Positions 24,022 through 33,780 of a DNA stretch of 64,000 bases are shown here, one piece after another. Below the pieces are notes generated by a model. It saw only the letters and a program-made list of their open reading frames with translations. It was not told the origin of the DNA and did no database searches. Position numbers and translations under genes: made by a program. The stretch is taken from contig CALAMI010000011.1 of assembly GCA_937925685.1 (NCBI GenBank), forward strand, positions 186,001 through 250,000, written 5' to 3'. Every line of letters starts with the position of its first letter. Positions within the stretch are counted from its first letter, which is position 1. Source of the stretch: Candidatus Binatia bacterium (lineage in GTDB: Bacteria; Desulfobacterota; Binatia; HRBIN30).

Positions 24022-25568
24022 TCCACCCCTATTCTTACTATTTGGCGCGCGCCGCAGCTCTCTGGCCAACGAAGACCGCGGTCATCGACGGCGACACCTC
24101 CCTGTCGTATGCCCGACTCGACGAACGGGCGAGCCGGTTGGCGGCCTCGTTAATCGCTCTTGGCGTCGAGCGGGGCGATCGCGTGGCCATCGTGCAGCAA
24201 AACAACCACCGCTACCTCGAGGCCGTCTGCGGGGTGGCACGCGCCGGCGCGGTGTTCGTGCCCATGCTGGGGGTGCTCACGGAGCGGGAACACGCCAGTA
24301 TCGTGGCCGACGCCGGCGCGCGGCTGTTGATCACCTTGGGAGAGGAAGGAACCGAGCGGGCCCGACGCTTGCGCGCCCAGGGTTGCGACATCACGACCGT
24401 CGGTCCCGACGCGGGCGAAAGCGACTACGAGCACTTGCTCGCGAGCCATCAGCCACACGACCCACGGTTCGATCGCGAGCCAGAGGAGCTGGCACAAATT
24501 CTGTACACGTCGGGTACCACCGGCAGACCCAAGGGGGTGATGCACTCGCTCGCGAGCACTGCAGCCGCAATCGGGGCCTGGGTGCATGGCTTAGGCATCC
24601 GCCACGACGACCGCTTGCTCGGTCATTTCGCCCTGAGCCATTTTGGAGGGCGGGTGATGGACTCTGCGTTTTGCACCGGCGCCACGCTGGTGATCCTGCC
24701 GCGTCCCGATCCGGCCCGGATCCTTGCCGCCATTGCCGAGCAGCGGATTACCGTCGTGCTCATGGTTCCTACCCTGATGCAGATGCTCCTCGATCACCCG
24801 GACGCACCCCATGCGGATTTTTCGAGCTTGCGCATCGTCCTCTATGCGGCTGCCCCGGCGTCGCCCACTCTCGTGCAGCGTGCCCTGAAGGCCTTTGGTC
24901 CGATCCTCGTCACTGGATTCGGGCAGACCGAAGCTTACGGCTTGAGCACCATCTTGTCCGCCACGGAACATTGCGTCGCCCTGGAAAGCGACAGTAACCG
25001 GCTTGCCTCGATTGGGCGCGAAGCCGATGGGTGGGTGCAGGTTCGCTTGCTCGACCCGGACGGCCGGGAGACCTCGCCCGGCGAAGTCGGCGAGATCTGC
25101 ATCTGCGCACCGTGGGTGATGAAGGGCTATTGGAATCGACCAGACCTGACCGCAGAGACCTTGAAGGGCGGCTGGTTGCATACGCGCGACCTCGGTCGCC
25201 AGGACGAGAATGGTTACTTCTACCTCGTCGACCGCAAAGACGACATGATCATCAGCGGCGGCTACAACGTCTACCCGCGCGAAGTCGAAGACGTGATTGC
25301 CGCGCTCCCCGGTGTGCGGGAGTGCTGTGTGGTCGGTGTACCCGATGAGAAATGGGGCGAAGCGGTGCATGCGATCGTCGTGGCCGAAGGGCTGACCGAG
25401 GTTGAAGTGATCGAGCACTGCAAGGCTCATCTTGCCGCCTTCAAGGTGCCCAAAGGTGTCAGCTTCGTTGCCGAGCTGCCGAAAAGCACCGTGGGCAAAA
25501 TCCTGCGCCGGGCCGTGCGGGAACCGTTCTGGAAGGGTCGCACCCGCCGGGTTCACGGTGCACGGTAG
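24018..25568 (+). CDS. Acyl-CoA synthetase (AMP-forming)
   Basis: A 516-residue ANL-superfamily ligase. It has the P-loop-like LYTSGTTGRPKG, the aromatic/Gln motif TGFGQTEAYGL, the hinge region YFYLVDRKDDMIISGGYNVYPREVE and the C-terminal Lys in LPKSTVGKILRR. It activates a carboxylic acid to its CoA thioester, the expected entry step of the cluster. The substrate cannot be deduced. It overlaps the upstream gene by 4 bases. Confidence 0.93.
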   Translation: MIHPYSYYLARAAALWPTKTAVIDGDTSLSYARLDERASRLAASLIALGVERGDRVAIVQQNNHRYLEAVCGVARAGAVFVPMLGVLTEREHASIVADAGARLLITLGEEGTERARRLRAQGCDITTVGPDAGESDYEHLLASHQPHDPRFDREPEELAQILYTSGTTGRPKGVMHSLASTAAAIGAWVHGLGIRHDDRLLGHFALSHFGGRVMDSAFCTGATLVILPRPDPARILAAIAEQRITVVLMVPTLMQMLLDHPDAPHADFSSLRIVLYAAAPASPTLVQRALKAFGPILVTGFGQTEAYGLSTILSATEHCVALESDSNRLASIGREADGWVQVRLLDPDGRETSPGEVGEICICAPWVMKGYWNRPDLTAETLKGGWLHTRDLGRQDENGYFYLVDRKDDMIISGGYNVYPREVEDVIAALPGVRECCVVGVPDEKWGEAVHAIVVAEGLTEVEVIEHCKAHLAAFKVPKGVSFVAELPKSTVGKILRRAVREPFWKGRTRRVHGAR

Positions 25569-25633
25569 GGAACGGCGCTGCAGTCGTGAACACAGCTCAT
25601 GAGTGACGAGGCACGAGTTCTGGGAGGTAACCC

Positions 25634-26782
25634 ATGGCATTCCCCCCGTTTACGGAAGAGCACCAGATGTTCCGCGAGGCCGTACGCACGTTTGCCGAGA
25701 AGGAAATCGCGCCGCATGCGGAAGCGTGGGATCGCGAACAAAGCTTCCCGCGCGAGCTGTTTCGCAAGGCTGGCGCCCAGGGCTTTCTCGGTGTGCGGTT
25801 CGACCCGGCATATGGAGGCAGCGGCCTCGACTACTGGTTCACTGGCATCCTCATCGAAGAACTCATGCGTGGCCGCAACGTGGGCGTGGTCGTTGGCCTC
25901 ATGGTGCAGTGTGAAATTGCCACCAGTGTCATCCACGCCTACGGGTCGGAGGATCTGAAGCGGGAGTGGCTCGTTCCAGCCATCCGCGGTGAACGCATCG
26001 CAGCGCTCGGGATCACCGAGCCGGCAGCCGGATCGAACGTTGCCGGGCTTCGCACCACGGCTCGCCGCGAGGGCGACGTCTATGTCATCAACGGTTCGAA
26101 GATCTTCATCACCAACGGTACCATCGCCGACTTTGTCACTCTCGCGGTGCGCACCGGCGGACCCGGACCGGGCGGCATCAGCGTGCTCGTAGTTCCCACC
26201 GCCACCCCCGGCTGCAGCGTTGGGCGCAAGCTACGCAAAGTCATGGCGCACGCCTCCGACACTGCGGAGCTGTTTTTCGACAACTGCCGCGTGCCCGCAA
26301 CGAACCTGGTTGGCGAAGAGGGCCGGGGTTTCTCCTACATCATGCGCCTTTTCCAGGGCGAGCGCTTGGTGCTCGCCTACATTGCCAACAGTTGGATGCG
26401 GGAAATCCTGGACGAGACCCTGCGGTACGCGCGCGACCGGGAGGTCTTCGGAAGCAAGATTGCCGATATGCCCGTGTGGCGCCACCGCCTTGCCGATCTC
26501 ATGGCACAGCTCGAGGCGTCTCGTACCTTGACCTGGTACGCCACCGAACTCTTGTGTGCCGGCGATTCCCAGGCGGAGGTGTATGTCTCGATGGCCAAGC
26601 TCGTCGCTGGCGAACTCTTCAAGCGCTTTGCGGCCGAGTGCGATCAAGTGTTTGGTGGCTATGGCTGCATGGAAGAGTACTTGGTTGCGCGCGCCTCGGG
26701 GGGAATCAGCGGTTTCGCAATTGGCGCCGGGACGAGCGAGATCATGCGCGAGATCATTGCCCGGCGGTGGATCGGAAAATGA
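25634..26782 (+). CDS. Acyl-CoA dehydrogenase
   Basis: A 382-residue flavoprotein of the acyl-CoA dehydrogenase family: FTEEHQMFREAVRTFAEKEIAP at the start, the FAD-binding ALGITEPAAGSNVAGLRT, and the catalytic Glu in FGGYGCMEEYLVAR. It desaturates an acyl-CoA, making the substrate for the hydratases of the cluster. GGGAGG precedes the ATG at 25634. The stop overlaps the thioesterase start. Confidence 0.93.
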   Translation: MAFPPFTEEHQMFREAVRTFAEKEIAPHAEAWDREQSFPRELFRKAGAQGFLGVRFDPAYGGSGLDYWFTGILIEELMRGRNVGVVVGLMVQCEIATSVIHAYGSEDLKREWLVPAIRGERIAALGITEPAAGSNVAGLRTTARREGDVYVINGSKIFITNGTIADFVTLAVRTGGPGPGGISVLVVPTATPGCSVGRKLRKVMAHASDTAELFFDNCRVPATNLVGEEGRGFSYIMRLFQGERLVLAYIANSWMREILDETLRYARDREVFGSKIADMPVWRHRLADLMAQLEASRTLTWYATELLCAGDSQAEVYVSMAKLVAGELFKRFAAECDQVFGGYGCMEEYLVARASGGISGFAIGAGTSEIMREIIARRWIGK

Positions 26783-27264
26783 CGAGTACGAGGCTGAACG
26801 ACCGAAGAGCGGAGGAACTCCGGGCCGCCGTGGAACAGGGCATTCCCTTCTTGACCAAGGTCCGGGTGGTCGTCGAGGAAATCACGCCCGGGCGCGTTCG
26901 CTTGCGCTTTCCCCACGATCCCACCAACGCCAATTACCTCGGCACCACACACGCGGCAGCTATCTTCGCGTTCGGCGAAACGTGCGCCGGCCTGGCCGCA
27001 GGTGCGTCGTTCGACTTGGCACGGTTGCACATGGTCGCGCGCCACGCCGCCATCGAATTTCGGGAGCCGGTGACCGGTGAACTGGTAAGCGTGGTGGAGA
27101 TTCCCGCCGATACCATAACGAGAGTCATGGAGAGTCTTGAACGCGCCGGCCGGGCCTCGCTCCCTGTGAAGGTCACGATGCACAACACGGCGGGGGAAAT
27201 GGCGGCGGAAATGACGGTGGAATACGCCTTCCGTAAGCTGCCAAGAACGCGGCACGTCGCCTGA
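26779..27264 (+). CDS. Hotdog-fold thioesterase (DUF4442/PaaI-like)
   Basis: A 161-residue single-hotdog protein. It has FLTKVRVVVEEITPGRVRLRFP, then the GTTHAAAIFAFGETCAG helix and AAIEFREPVTGELVS, typical of DUF4442/PaaI thioesterases that release CoA from dead-end or aromatic acyl-CoAs. The ATG at 26779 overlaps the acyl-CoA dehydrogenase stop (ATGA). It is the last gene before a 1 kb gap. Confidence 0.85.
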   Translation: MTSTRLNDRRAEELRAAVEQGIPFLTKVRVVVEEITPGRVRLRFPHDPTNANYLGTTHAAAIFAFGETCAGLAAGASFDLARLHMVARHAAIEFREPVTGELVSVVEIPADTITRVMESLERAGRASLPVKVTMHNTAGEMAAEMTVEYAFRKLPRTRHVA

Positions 27265-28258
27265 AAGGACGGCGGAACAGCATGCGAGAGGGAACGGCCA
27301 GCCAGGCTCCCCGCGCGGGCGAGACCTTGGCCGCAGGGGAGGTAGCCCGCTGGTGCGGCACGGAGTTCCATCCGGCGGATGGATGCGGTTGCGCCGTGGG
27401 GATCCGTGCGCTCGCCACCAGTTGCCGGGGTCCGACAATGGTGGCGGAACTGCAATTCAGGGCGTCCGCCCATCAGACGAGCGGCGGAAGTACCTTCGAT
27501 CAAACCCTGTCTCCTATGCGCTGCCACCTTGGGCCTCGAGGACGGTTGGCCTCCGACCTGGATGCCCGCGTCTTCCGCACCGACCATGGTCGTGCGTTGC
27601 CCCTTTCGAGTGCCTATCGGCTTCTCGTCGACTGGCGCTCCCACAGCGAGTCTCCGGGGTTGCAAGCGCGATTTTGCCTGACGCCTCCGGCACCGTCGTC
27701 TACCCGAAGGGCAGCCAGGCCGAGCGACGAGTGCCCGAGATTGCCGCTGTTCTCGCCTGCGCTGCCACGGCAGACGAGGGGGGTGCGCTTCGCAAACCAC
27801 GCCCGCCGTGGACGCGTCTCTCATGCACGCGGGCCCATAGAAGACGGCGAAGTTATTCGCGTCCGAGCCGCTGCAAAGGGCCGCGATGGGCTGCCGACTT
27901 CGGCCGGGAGCCGCGTGGCCTCGACGGAGCTGCTGCGCGGGATGGCGCATCCAGGGTGCGCGGTTGTTGTGGCAGCAAGCCTTCGTTTGGTCGAGCGTTT
28001 TCCAAAAGGCTTCCCTCCGCGAGGATCTCGCGGTGGTTCGCGCGAGGGGCTCCGGCCGCGAACACTTTCCCGTGGAATTGCGATCGCTCGTCGAGCAAGG
28101 GCTGTTCGCTTTCCGCGAGTCAGTCGCCCACTGCTTCCCCTCGCACCAGGGAAACACTGCTTTCGACACCTCCGCGGTCGAAATCGGGACGCGTGTACCA
28201 GCGATCGCGCTGCCGCACGCATCACGATCACAGCATAGAGAAGAGAAAGGAGAAGAGC
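27265..28258. other. 1 kb gap inside the CoA cluster
   Basis: No recognisable gene lies between the thioesterase and the second crotonase. Very long frames are open on both strands, but the translations are Arg/Ala/Pro-rich and without domains. A decayed gene is possible. The last 20 bases carry the AAAGGAG ribosome site of the next gene. Confidence 0.5.
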
Positions 28259-29011
28259 ATGCGTTACGAATGTTTGACGGTGGAAACGAAAGATCACGTG
28301 CGCACGATCCGCTTGAACCGTGAAGAGAAACGCAATGCCCTGTCGATGAAAATGCGCGACGAGATCGAAGCGTGCTTTTGCGACGCGGATCAAGATCGCC
28401 ACGTAGCCGTTGTCGTCCTCACCGGCGACGAGCGCGTCTTCAGTGCCGGGTTCGATCTGCAAGAGGTCGTCCAGACGCAGTTTCGAACGTTTCGTCACCG
28501 GGCCGAAGAGTTCGCCCAGGCGGTATTCGGGTTTTCGAAACCAGTGATCACGGCTGTCAGTGGCCCGGCTCTGGCAGGCGGCTTCGATCTTGCGCTCGCT
28601 GGTGACTTCATCATTGCCTCGGAAACAGCGGTCTTCGGTCATCCTGAGGTCGACTTTGGCGCTCCGCCCGCAGTGGCCGTGCTGTGGACGCGTGTGGGCC
28701 TAGCTAAAGCCAAGGAGCTAGCGATGCTGGGCTCCCGACTGACCGCCGAAGAAGCCCTGCGCATCGGTCTGGTCAGCCGCGTCGTGCCAGTGGAGCGTTT
28801 GCTCCTCGAGAGTTTGGAACTGGCACGGAAACTCGCTGCGAAACCGCCGGCGGCTTTGCGGGCCACGAAGGTTGCATTTCGGCGCATCGCTGCCCTCGAT
28901 CTGTTCGCGGCAATGCAACTCGAGGCCCAGTTGGGCGAGCAAGCACTGAGCGATCCGGACAATCTGGCACGCGCTGCGGCGCATTTTGCCAGGGTGAAAG
29001 ACAAGCCGTGA
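28259..29011 (+). CDS. Enoyl-CoA hydratase/isomerase, second copy
   Basis: A 250-residue crotonase-fold protein with RVFSAGFDLQEV and GPALAGGFDLALAGDFIIA as oxyanion-hole loops and FGHPEVDFGAPPAVA in the active-site region. The GAGGT segment of true hydratases is replaced, so isomerase or another crotonase activity is possible. The ATG at 28259 (AAAGGAG upstream) is much better supported than the long upstream frame. It is only distantly similar to the crotonase at 22213. Confidence 0.88.
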   Translation: MRYECLTVETKDHVRTIRLNREEKRNALSMKMRDEIEACFCDADQDRHVAVVVLTGDERVFSAGFDLQEVVQTQFRTFRHRAEEFAQAVFGFSKPVITAVSGPALAGGFDLALAGDFIIASETAVFGHPEVDFGAPPAVAVLWTRVGLAKAKELAMLGSRLTAEEALRIGLVSRVVPVERLLLESLELARKLAAKPPAALRATKVAFRRIAALDLFAAMQLEAQLGEQALSDPDNLARAAAHFARVKDKP

Positions 29012-29403
29012 GTGCTCGCGCGAAGTGCGCTTCGAGCCGAGCGCAGCGCAACCCGCTGGGCCAGAGACGATCGCATTGCCCTGCGAGCGGCAGTCGCCAG
29101 GCAAAGGCCACGAAGACTAAGGAGGACCTCCGGCAGAAACCTGGTTCGAAGCTGCCACGTCCGAGCCCTCGATCGTGCGAGACGAACGCATGTTCGAATT
29201 TTCTCCACGACGCGCTGTGCCCTGGGCTGCCCTGCGTCTCGGATGCGAGAGGATGGGAACGAGCCCGGTCGGTGGCCCGCTCGGCGAGCGCTGGAAACCA
29301 AACCCTATGTCCGCGTACTGCGCAACCGTTCGTCCCCCGCCAGTCGGCGGGGGCGCACGTTGCGTACGCTACCTTCGCGACTAGAGTACAAAGCAGGAGA
29401 AAA
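29012..29403. other. Intergenic region before the TetR gene
   Basis: About 390 bases with no gene. TTGCGT and TAGAGT spaced by 16 bases, ending near 29387, form a weak promoter candidate for the TetR gene, followed by AGGAG. No palindromic operator stands out. Confidence 0.4.
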
Positions 29404-30069
29404 ATGAGGGCATCGGCAGAACGCGTCAAGGCAGCAGCTCGGGAACGGCGAGACGAGGAACGGGCAGCGCGGCGGCAGGCGATCCTGGCAGCGGCAAAAA
29501 AAGTGTACGCTGACAAGGGGTTTCTCGGGGCGACGATCGAGGACATCGCCGCCGAGGCGCGTGTCAGTGTCGGAGCGATCTACCTCTACTTCAAGAGCAA
29601 AGAAGACCTTTATGTGTCCCTGCTCGACGAGGCGATGGAGCTGTTTCGCCGCGCGCTGACAACGATCTTGCGTTCCCGGCGCCGCCCCGATCAGAAGCTC
29701 CGTGCTGCATGGGACTTTTTTTTGCGCTTCCAGAAGGACTACCCGGAGCTGTACCGGGTGTTCTTTTTGTTTCACGATCAGCGCTTCCCTGCAACGATCC
29801 CACCTGCCACACTCGCCGCGCTCAATCGGGCGGCGGGCCGCAACTTTGCACTGGCCGCACAGATCGTGCGCGAAGGCATGGAAGCGGGGATTTACCGGAA
29901 AGGCAACCCACGCGAAGTGGTCGACGTATTGTGGAGCGTGTTCCTGGGGCTCGTCCACCTGGCCGAGACGCGGGCGAATCTGCACCTGAGCCTCACCAGT
30001 CTCGACGATCTCCACCGCCGCGCTTTCGAGTGGTTCGAGGAGGGCTTGCGTCGCCCTCCCGCAAGCTGA
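29404..30069 (+). CDS. TetR/AcrR family transcriptional regulator
   Basis: 221 residues from the ATG at 29404 (AGGAG upstream). The N-terminal helix-turn-helix is typical: AILAAAKKVYADKGFLGATIEDIAAEARVS-type spacing, with GAIYLYFKSKEDLY as the recognition end. The C-terminal ligand domain (FFLFHDQRFPA) is variable. It follows the CoA cluster on the same strand and probably represses it in response to an acyl-CoA, as FadR/KstR-type TetR proteins do. The regulator-target link is inference. Confidence 0.9.
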   Translation: MRASAERVKAAARERRDEERAARRQAILAAAKKVYADKGFLGATIEDIAAEARVSVGAIYLYFKSKEDLYVSLLDEAMELFRRALTTILRSRRRPDQKLRAAWDFFLRFQKDYPELYRVFFLFHDQRFPATIPPATLAALNRAAGRNFALAAQIVREGMEAGIYRKGNPREVVDVLWSVFLGLVHLAETRANLHLSLTSLDDLHRRAFEWFEEGLRRPPAS

Positions 30070-31000
30070 GCGAACGGCGACAGCGTTGGCCGCGAAAACG
30101 ATCGTTGCTTCGAGCCCAGGGTGGGCCGGGTGATCGCGGCCGAAAGAGGGTGTTCGGGCCTTTTTTCGCGGCATGGAGGCAGCGGGGAAAGCTCGCCTTC
30201 GAGGCGCGGGGGATCACTCGGACCTCGATGCGAACGGCAGACGGTGTGTCGGAAACCCGGGAGCACGTGGGCGCGCGCCGCCGCTCTACCTTGGGCGAAG
30301 GTGCCCTGCCGTTTGGGTCCCTTGCGTGGTGTTCGACCTCATGATGCGCCCCCGAGTTGTGCCGCTGTTGCCTCGGGCCGGAATAGAGGGTCGCCATCGT
30401 GAGCTTTGCCCTGGGGTCGGTCGCGACACGAAGATGTAGCCCGGGCGCACCCCCTGGGTTGCTGTGGGCTGGCGTGTGCCCGCTCGTGCGCTCGGCGACG
30501 TTCTTTCCGCGTGTCGAGGAAGGCCGCCCGGTGGGCCGCCGAATCTCCCCGAAGAACCGGGGCAGGGGTGTTGCAAATGCCGAAGGGGTTCTGGGTTGGA
30601 TTCGCGGTGGCAACTCCGCCGCGCGGGTTCAGCAGTGGCTGCACCTGCCCTTGCTCTACTTGGGCTTACCCTCTCCATGGTTGGGGAAGAAGCGCTCGTC
30701 CACGGCCGCTCTTTTCACGGACTTCGGCCGGCCCAGCGGACTCGAGGAATGGATTTCTTCGCACGATGGATCTCGGCACCTCTCGGAACACTTCGCCGTG
30801 GGTATCAGGGTCGTCAGTACCCAAGGGGGCGAGTGGCCGCCGCCGCTCCGACAAGAGCCACAGGGTGTCTCCTCACCAGGGAGCGAAGGTTCGGTTCCTC
30901 GACGTTGCGCCTGGGGAGCGGAATTCTGGGTGAGCGGACGAACCAAGCAGGAAGAACGGATGGGAGCGCCTCGGGCTTCCGGGCACTTCGATTCTCGCAT
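30070..31000. other. Gene-poor interval before the molybdate transporter
   Basis: About 930 bases of GC-rich sequence. Frames are open on both strands but none encodes a recognisable protein; the long plus-strand frame that continues into the transporter is not protein-like before 31001. I see no terminator or RNA gene. Confidence 0.5.
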
Positions 31001-32224
31001 ATGATACCGCCGATGCTCGCCAGGTTTCGACCCACCGTCACCCCAACCTCCAGAGCGCCCAGGCTGCGCTTCGATCGCCACGAACTGGCGGGGGCGTTCG
31101 GTGACATTGGCACGGATCTGCCGCTGCTGGTTGCCCTGGTGGTGACCTGCGGGCTCGACGCCGCCAGCGTTTGCATCGTGTTCGGGGCACTGCAGGTGGT
31201 CACGGGTCTGGTGTACGGCATTCCCATGCCGGTTCAGCCGCTGAAGGTGATGGCGGCGATCATGCTCACCGAGCGGCTTTCACCCGGCACCCTGGCAGGG
31301 GGTGGCCTCGTGATCGGCGCAACCATGCTGCTGCTGGCAGCCACCGGTGTGCTCGGGTGGATGGCCCGCCTCGTGCCGAAGGAGGTGATTCGCGGCATCC
31401 AGCTCGGACTCGGAATGTCGCTAGCAACGTTGGCGTTGCGCCAGTATGCCGGTGCCGATGGCGGGTCGGGTTACATCCTTGCCCTGGTGGCGGTGGCGCT
31501 GTTGCTGGCACTTCGCCAGCAGCAACGCATCCCGGGTCCCCTCGTGGTGATGGGGCTCGGGCTCGTGTACGCGCTGGTCGTCAAACTCCCGGGCGCTTCG
31601 GTGCTGGAGTGGGTCGGGTTCGAGCTTCCGACGTTTCGTGTTCCGACCCGCGACGAGCTCGTCCAAGGGGCGCTGCTCCTCGCTTTGCCGCAGATTCCTT
31701 TGTCAGTGACGAACTCGATCATCGCCACCAGCCAAACCACGCGCGACTTGTTCCCCGGGCGCTCTGTTTCGGTGCGCAAACTTGGCCTCACCTATGGTGT
31801 CATGAACCTCATTGGACCATGGTTCGGTGGCGTCCCGGTGTGTCATGGCTGCGGTGGCTTGGCTGGCTTCCACGGCTTTGGGGCGCGGACCGGTGGCGCC
31901 CCGATCCTTTACGGCGCGATGTACTTGATCCTCGGGTTGGTTTTCGCCCCGGGCTTTGCTGAGCTGGTCCACGTCTTCCCCATGCCGGTCTTAGGGGTGG
32001 TTCTGCTCTTCGAGGGCGTGGCGCTGATGATGCTGGTGCGCGATATCGCGGCGGACCGGAGCGCACTGTGGGTGGCATTTGCGGTTGCCGCGGCCGCGGT
32101 GGGGTTGCCCTACGGTTACGCCGTCGGTTTCGTTGTCGGCACGCTCCTTTCTCTCGCCCTGCGGCAAGGATGGATTCAGACTCCGGGTGTGGAGAGGAGC
32201 GACGCTCCAGTTGTGGTGGACTAG
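31001..32224 (+). CDS. MOT1-type sulfate/molybdate transporter
   Basis: A polytopic membrane protein of about 407 residues. FDRHELAGAFGDIGTDLPLLV, YGIPMPVQPLKVMAAI, TRDLFPGR and CHGCGGLAGFHGFGARTGG are signatures of the MFS_MOT1 family (plant MOT1 and bacterial homologues), which lack a STAS domain and import molybdate. Two in-frame ATGs, 31001 and 31013, are possible and neither has a strong ribosome site. The nearby molybdopterin genes at 5-6.5 kb fit a molybdate role. About ten hydrophobic spans are visible. Confidence 0.85.
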   Translation: MIPPMLARFRPTVTPTSRAPRLRFDRHELAGAFGDIGTDLPLLVALVVTCGLDAASVCIVFGALQVVTGLVYGIPMPVQPLKVMAAIMLTERLSPGTLAGGGLVIGATMLLLAATGVLGWMARLVPKEVIRGIQLGLGMSLATLALRQYAGADGGSGYILALVAVALLLALRQQQRIPGPLVVMGLGLVYALVVKLPGASVLEWVGFELPTFRVPTRDELVQGALLLALPQIPLSVTNSIIATSQTTRDLFPGRSVSVRKLGLTYGVMNLIGPWFGGVPVCHGCGGLAGFHGFGARTGGAPILYGAMYLILGLVFAPGFAELVHVFPMPVLGVVLLFEGVALMMLVRDIAADRSALWVAFAVAAAAVGLPYGYAVGFVVGTLLSLALRQGWIQTPGVERSDAPVVVD

Positions 32225-32395
32225 CGGCCCCCGGGTTCGTCTAGCCCGTGTTCAGTGTTGTCCTCTGGTTTTCTGCGGTCGTTGGCGTGGGCACGACCGT
32301 TAGGTACTCGGCGTCACTCTCGCCCACCGGCTTCCTACGCGGCTCGTAACCTCTCTCCCCCGCACCAACGGCGTGGGCGGCAATGCGGTCAGGAA

Positions 32396-33301
32396 TTACG
32401 GCAGATCGCTCTCAGACGTCGCCAGCACCAGATCGTCCATGTAGGACTTCGAATCGCGAGGCCCATCGACCGTGGTTGGCATCCTCAACATTCGAAACCC
32501 GACGCGTTCCTCCGGTGGGACGGGCCAAAAGAAATTCGGCGTCACGCCCCCGATCCATTCTGCCACTTTCTGCCATGGCTGATCGGGCTCGCGTAACCAT
32601 GCCTCGTAAATTCCCTGTTCTTGCGACACGTCGATGTGAATCCTGACCTGATACCACCGGCCTGCCAGCATAGGGGTTCGCACCAAGTTCTGGTTGAGCT
32701 TCTGCCTGTTGGTTGGATACTCGAAATCGCCGCGGTTGTCGCCATTCCACGCGTGCAATCCGAGAAAACGGCCACCTTTTGGAGCCGCAACTGTTTCGTA
32801 GCCACCAGACCCCCAGTACACGAGCCACTCGTAATCCGTTCTTCCGTCGCGCCGCGAGCAGGGATAAGGTCCGCGGCACGGATACAACACTTTCTGCCGC
32901 CAGGGAAAGCGGCTGCCGCGTGTCCCGTAGGTCCAAAACTGAATCCACACGTTCGCCGGAATCGTTGTCAGAGGACTGTCCTCCAGCCCGTAACCGACCC
33001 AATAATCCGTTTGGTTGATGGGCGATCGCGAAGGACGAGACTCCATGACCAACACTCGCGACCTCAACTTGTTGTTGTACTTCGTGAAGAGGTAACCGGA
33101 TCCTCTGCCCCAGCTCGAATTGTTTGCCTTTGCACCAGCGTTCCAGCCGTGTGCCATGAAGATCTCGTCGGCATTGTGCGCGCTTCGGGCCACGACGTAT
33201 TCGAAGTTGTCTTGGAAAACCACCTCGGCGACGGCGCCTGAGAAGCTGTGAAGGAGAAGGGCCAGAACAAAGAAAATCCGCAAACACGCGCTCGCTCTCA
33301 T
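32396..33301 (-). CDS. Secreted protein, polysaccharide-lyase-like beta-sandwich
   Basis: A 301-residue exported protein with a signal peptide (about 1-25, cleavage after AVA). The mature part starts EVVFQDNFEY and contains YWVGYGLEDS, VWIQFWTYGTR, WYQVRIHIDVS and KSYMDDLVLA. This pattern resembles concanavalin-like/heparin-lyase-like sandwich proteins (the terminal D-D-L-V strand is typical). Enzymatic activity is not certain. A two-Cys segment (YPCRGPYPC) could form a disulfide. It has a perfect TTGACA box upstream on its own strand. Confidence 0.6.
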   Translation of the reverse strand: MRASACLRIFFVLALLLHSFSGAVAEVVFQDNFEYVVARSAHNADEIFMAHGWNAGAKANNSSWGRGSGYLFTKYNNKLRSRVLVMESRPSRSPINQTDYWVGYGLEDSPLTTIPANVWIQFWTYGTRGSRFPWRQKVLYPCRGPYPCSRRDGRTDYEWLVYWGSGGYETVAAPKGGRFLGLHAWNGDNRGDFEYPTNRQKLNQNLVRTPMLAGRWYQVRIHIDVSQEQGIYEAWLREPDQPWQKVAEWIGGVTPNFFWPVPPEERVGFRMLRMPTTVDGPRDSKSYMDDLVLATSESDLP

Positions 33302-33780
33302 GCTGTTGTCGCCTTTCCTTCGATGCGGCCCTCCGCTTGACTCAAGCTTTACGTGAACATCTCGAGGCAGACTGTGTCAAGCTTTTTTTTCAAGCCGCTG
33401 CCGGCTACGCGCCTGTTACGCAAACACTCTGCAAAACCTTTCCCAGCGATTCTTTTGCCCTCAGCGTGGCCACTGCTTTTTCAAGGGTACGGAACTTCGA
33501 GGTTTGCCGTGGCCGGCCTCTTGGCACGCACGCAGTTCCACGGGTCTCGCAAAACCGGCGCTGCGTCGCCGAACCTGCGAGCCCTCCCGTTTGCGCACGG
33601 CTGTTGCCAAAGTTCCGAGAAGTAGCCGAGGGCGGCACTCGTGGCGGGCGACGGGCGCCAGCAGCTCCAACGGTCTGTGGCCGACAAAAGGCGGAGCGAA
33701 GCCGCCGTGAGCGAGCGGTCGCACGGTCGTGTGCAGTGGAGGGCACCCTCGCTTTTCGTCGAGTGGCGAGGTGACGCCGC
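33302..33780. other. Intergenic region with candidate promoter on the minus strand
   Basis: No gene. On the minus strand a perfect TTGACA lies at 33375-33380, about 75 bases before the secreted-protein start, but the -10 is weak. The same site is flanked by a GCTTGAC / GTCAAGC inverted repeat with a 30-base loop, ending in eight T on the plus strand. Confidence 0.4.

Noticed and set aside
26934-28169. Long minus-strand frame and overlapping plus-strand frames between the thioesterase and the second crotonase
   Set aside because: Translations are Arg/Pro/Ala-rich with no domain, and the frames contradict each other. Treated as non-coding.
30464-31000. N-terminal extension of the MOT1 transporter
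   Set aside because: The transporter family begins close to the ATG at 31001 or 31013; the upstream part is low-complexity with no membrane or domain pattern.
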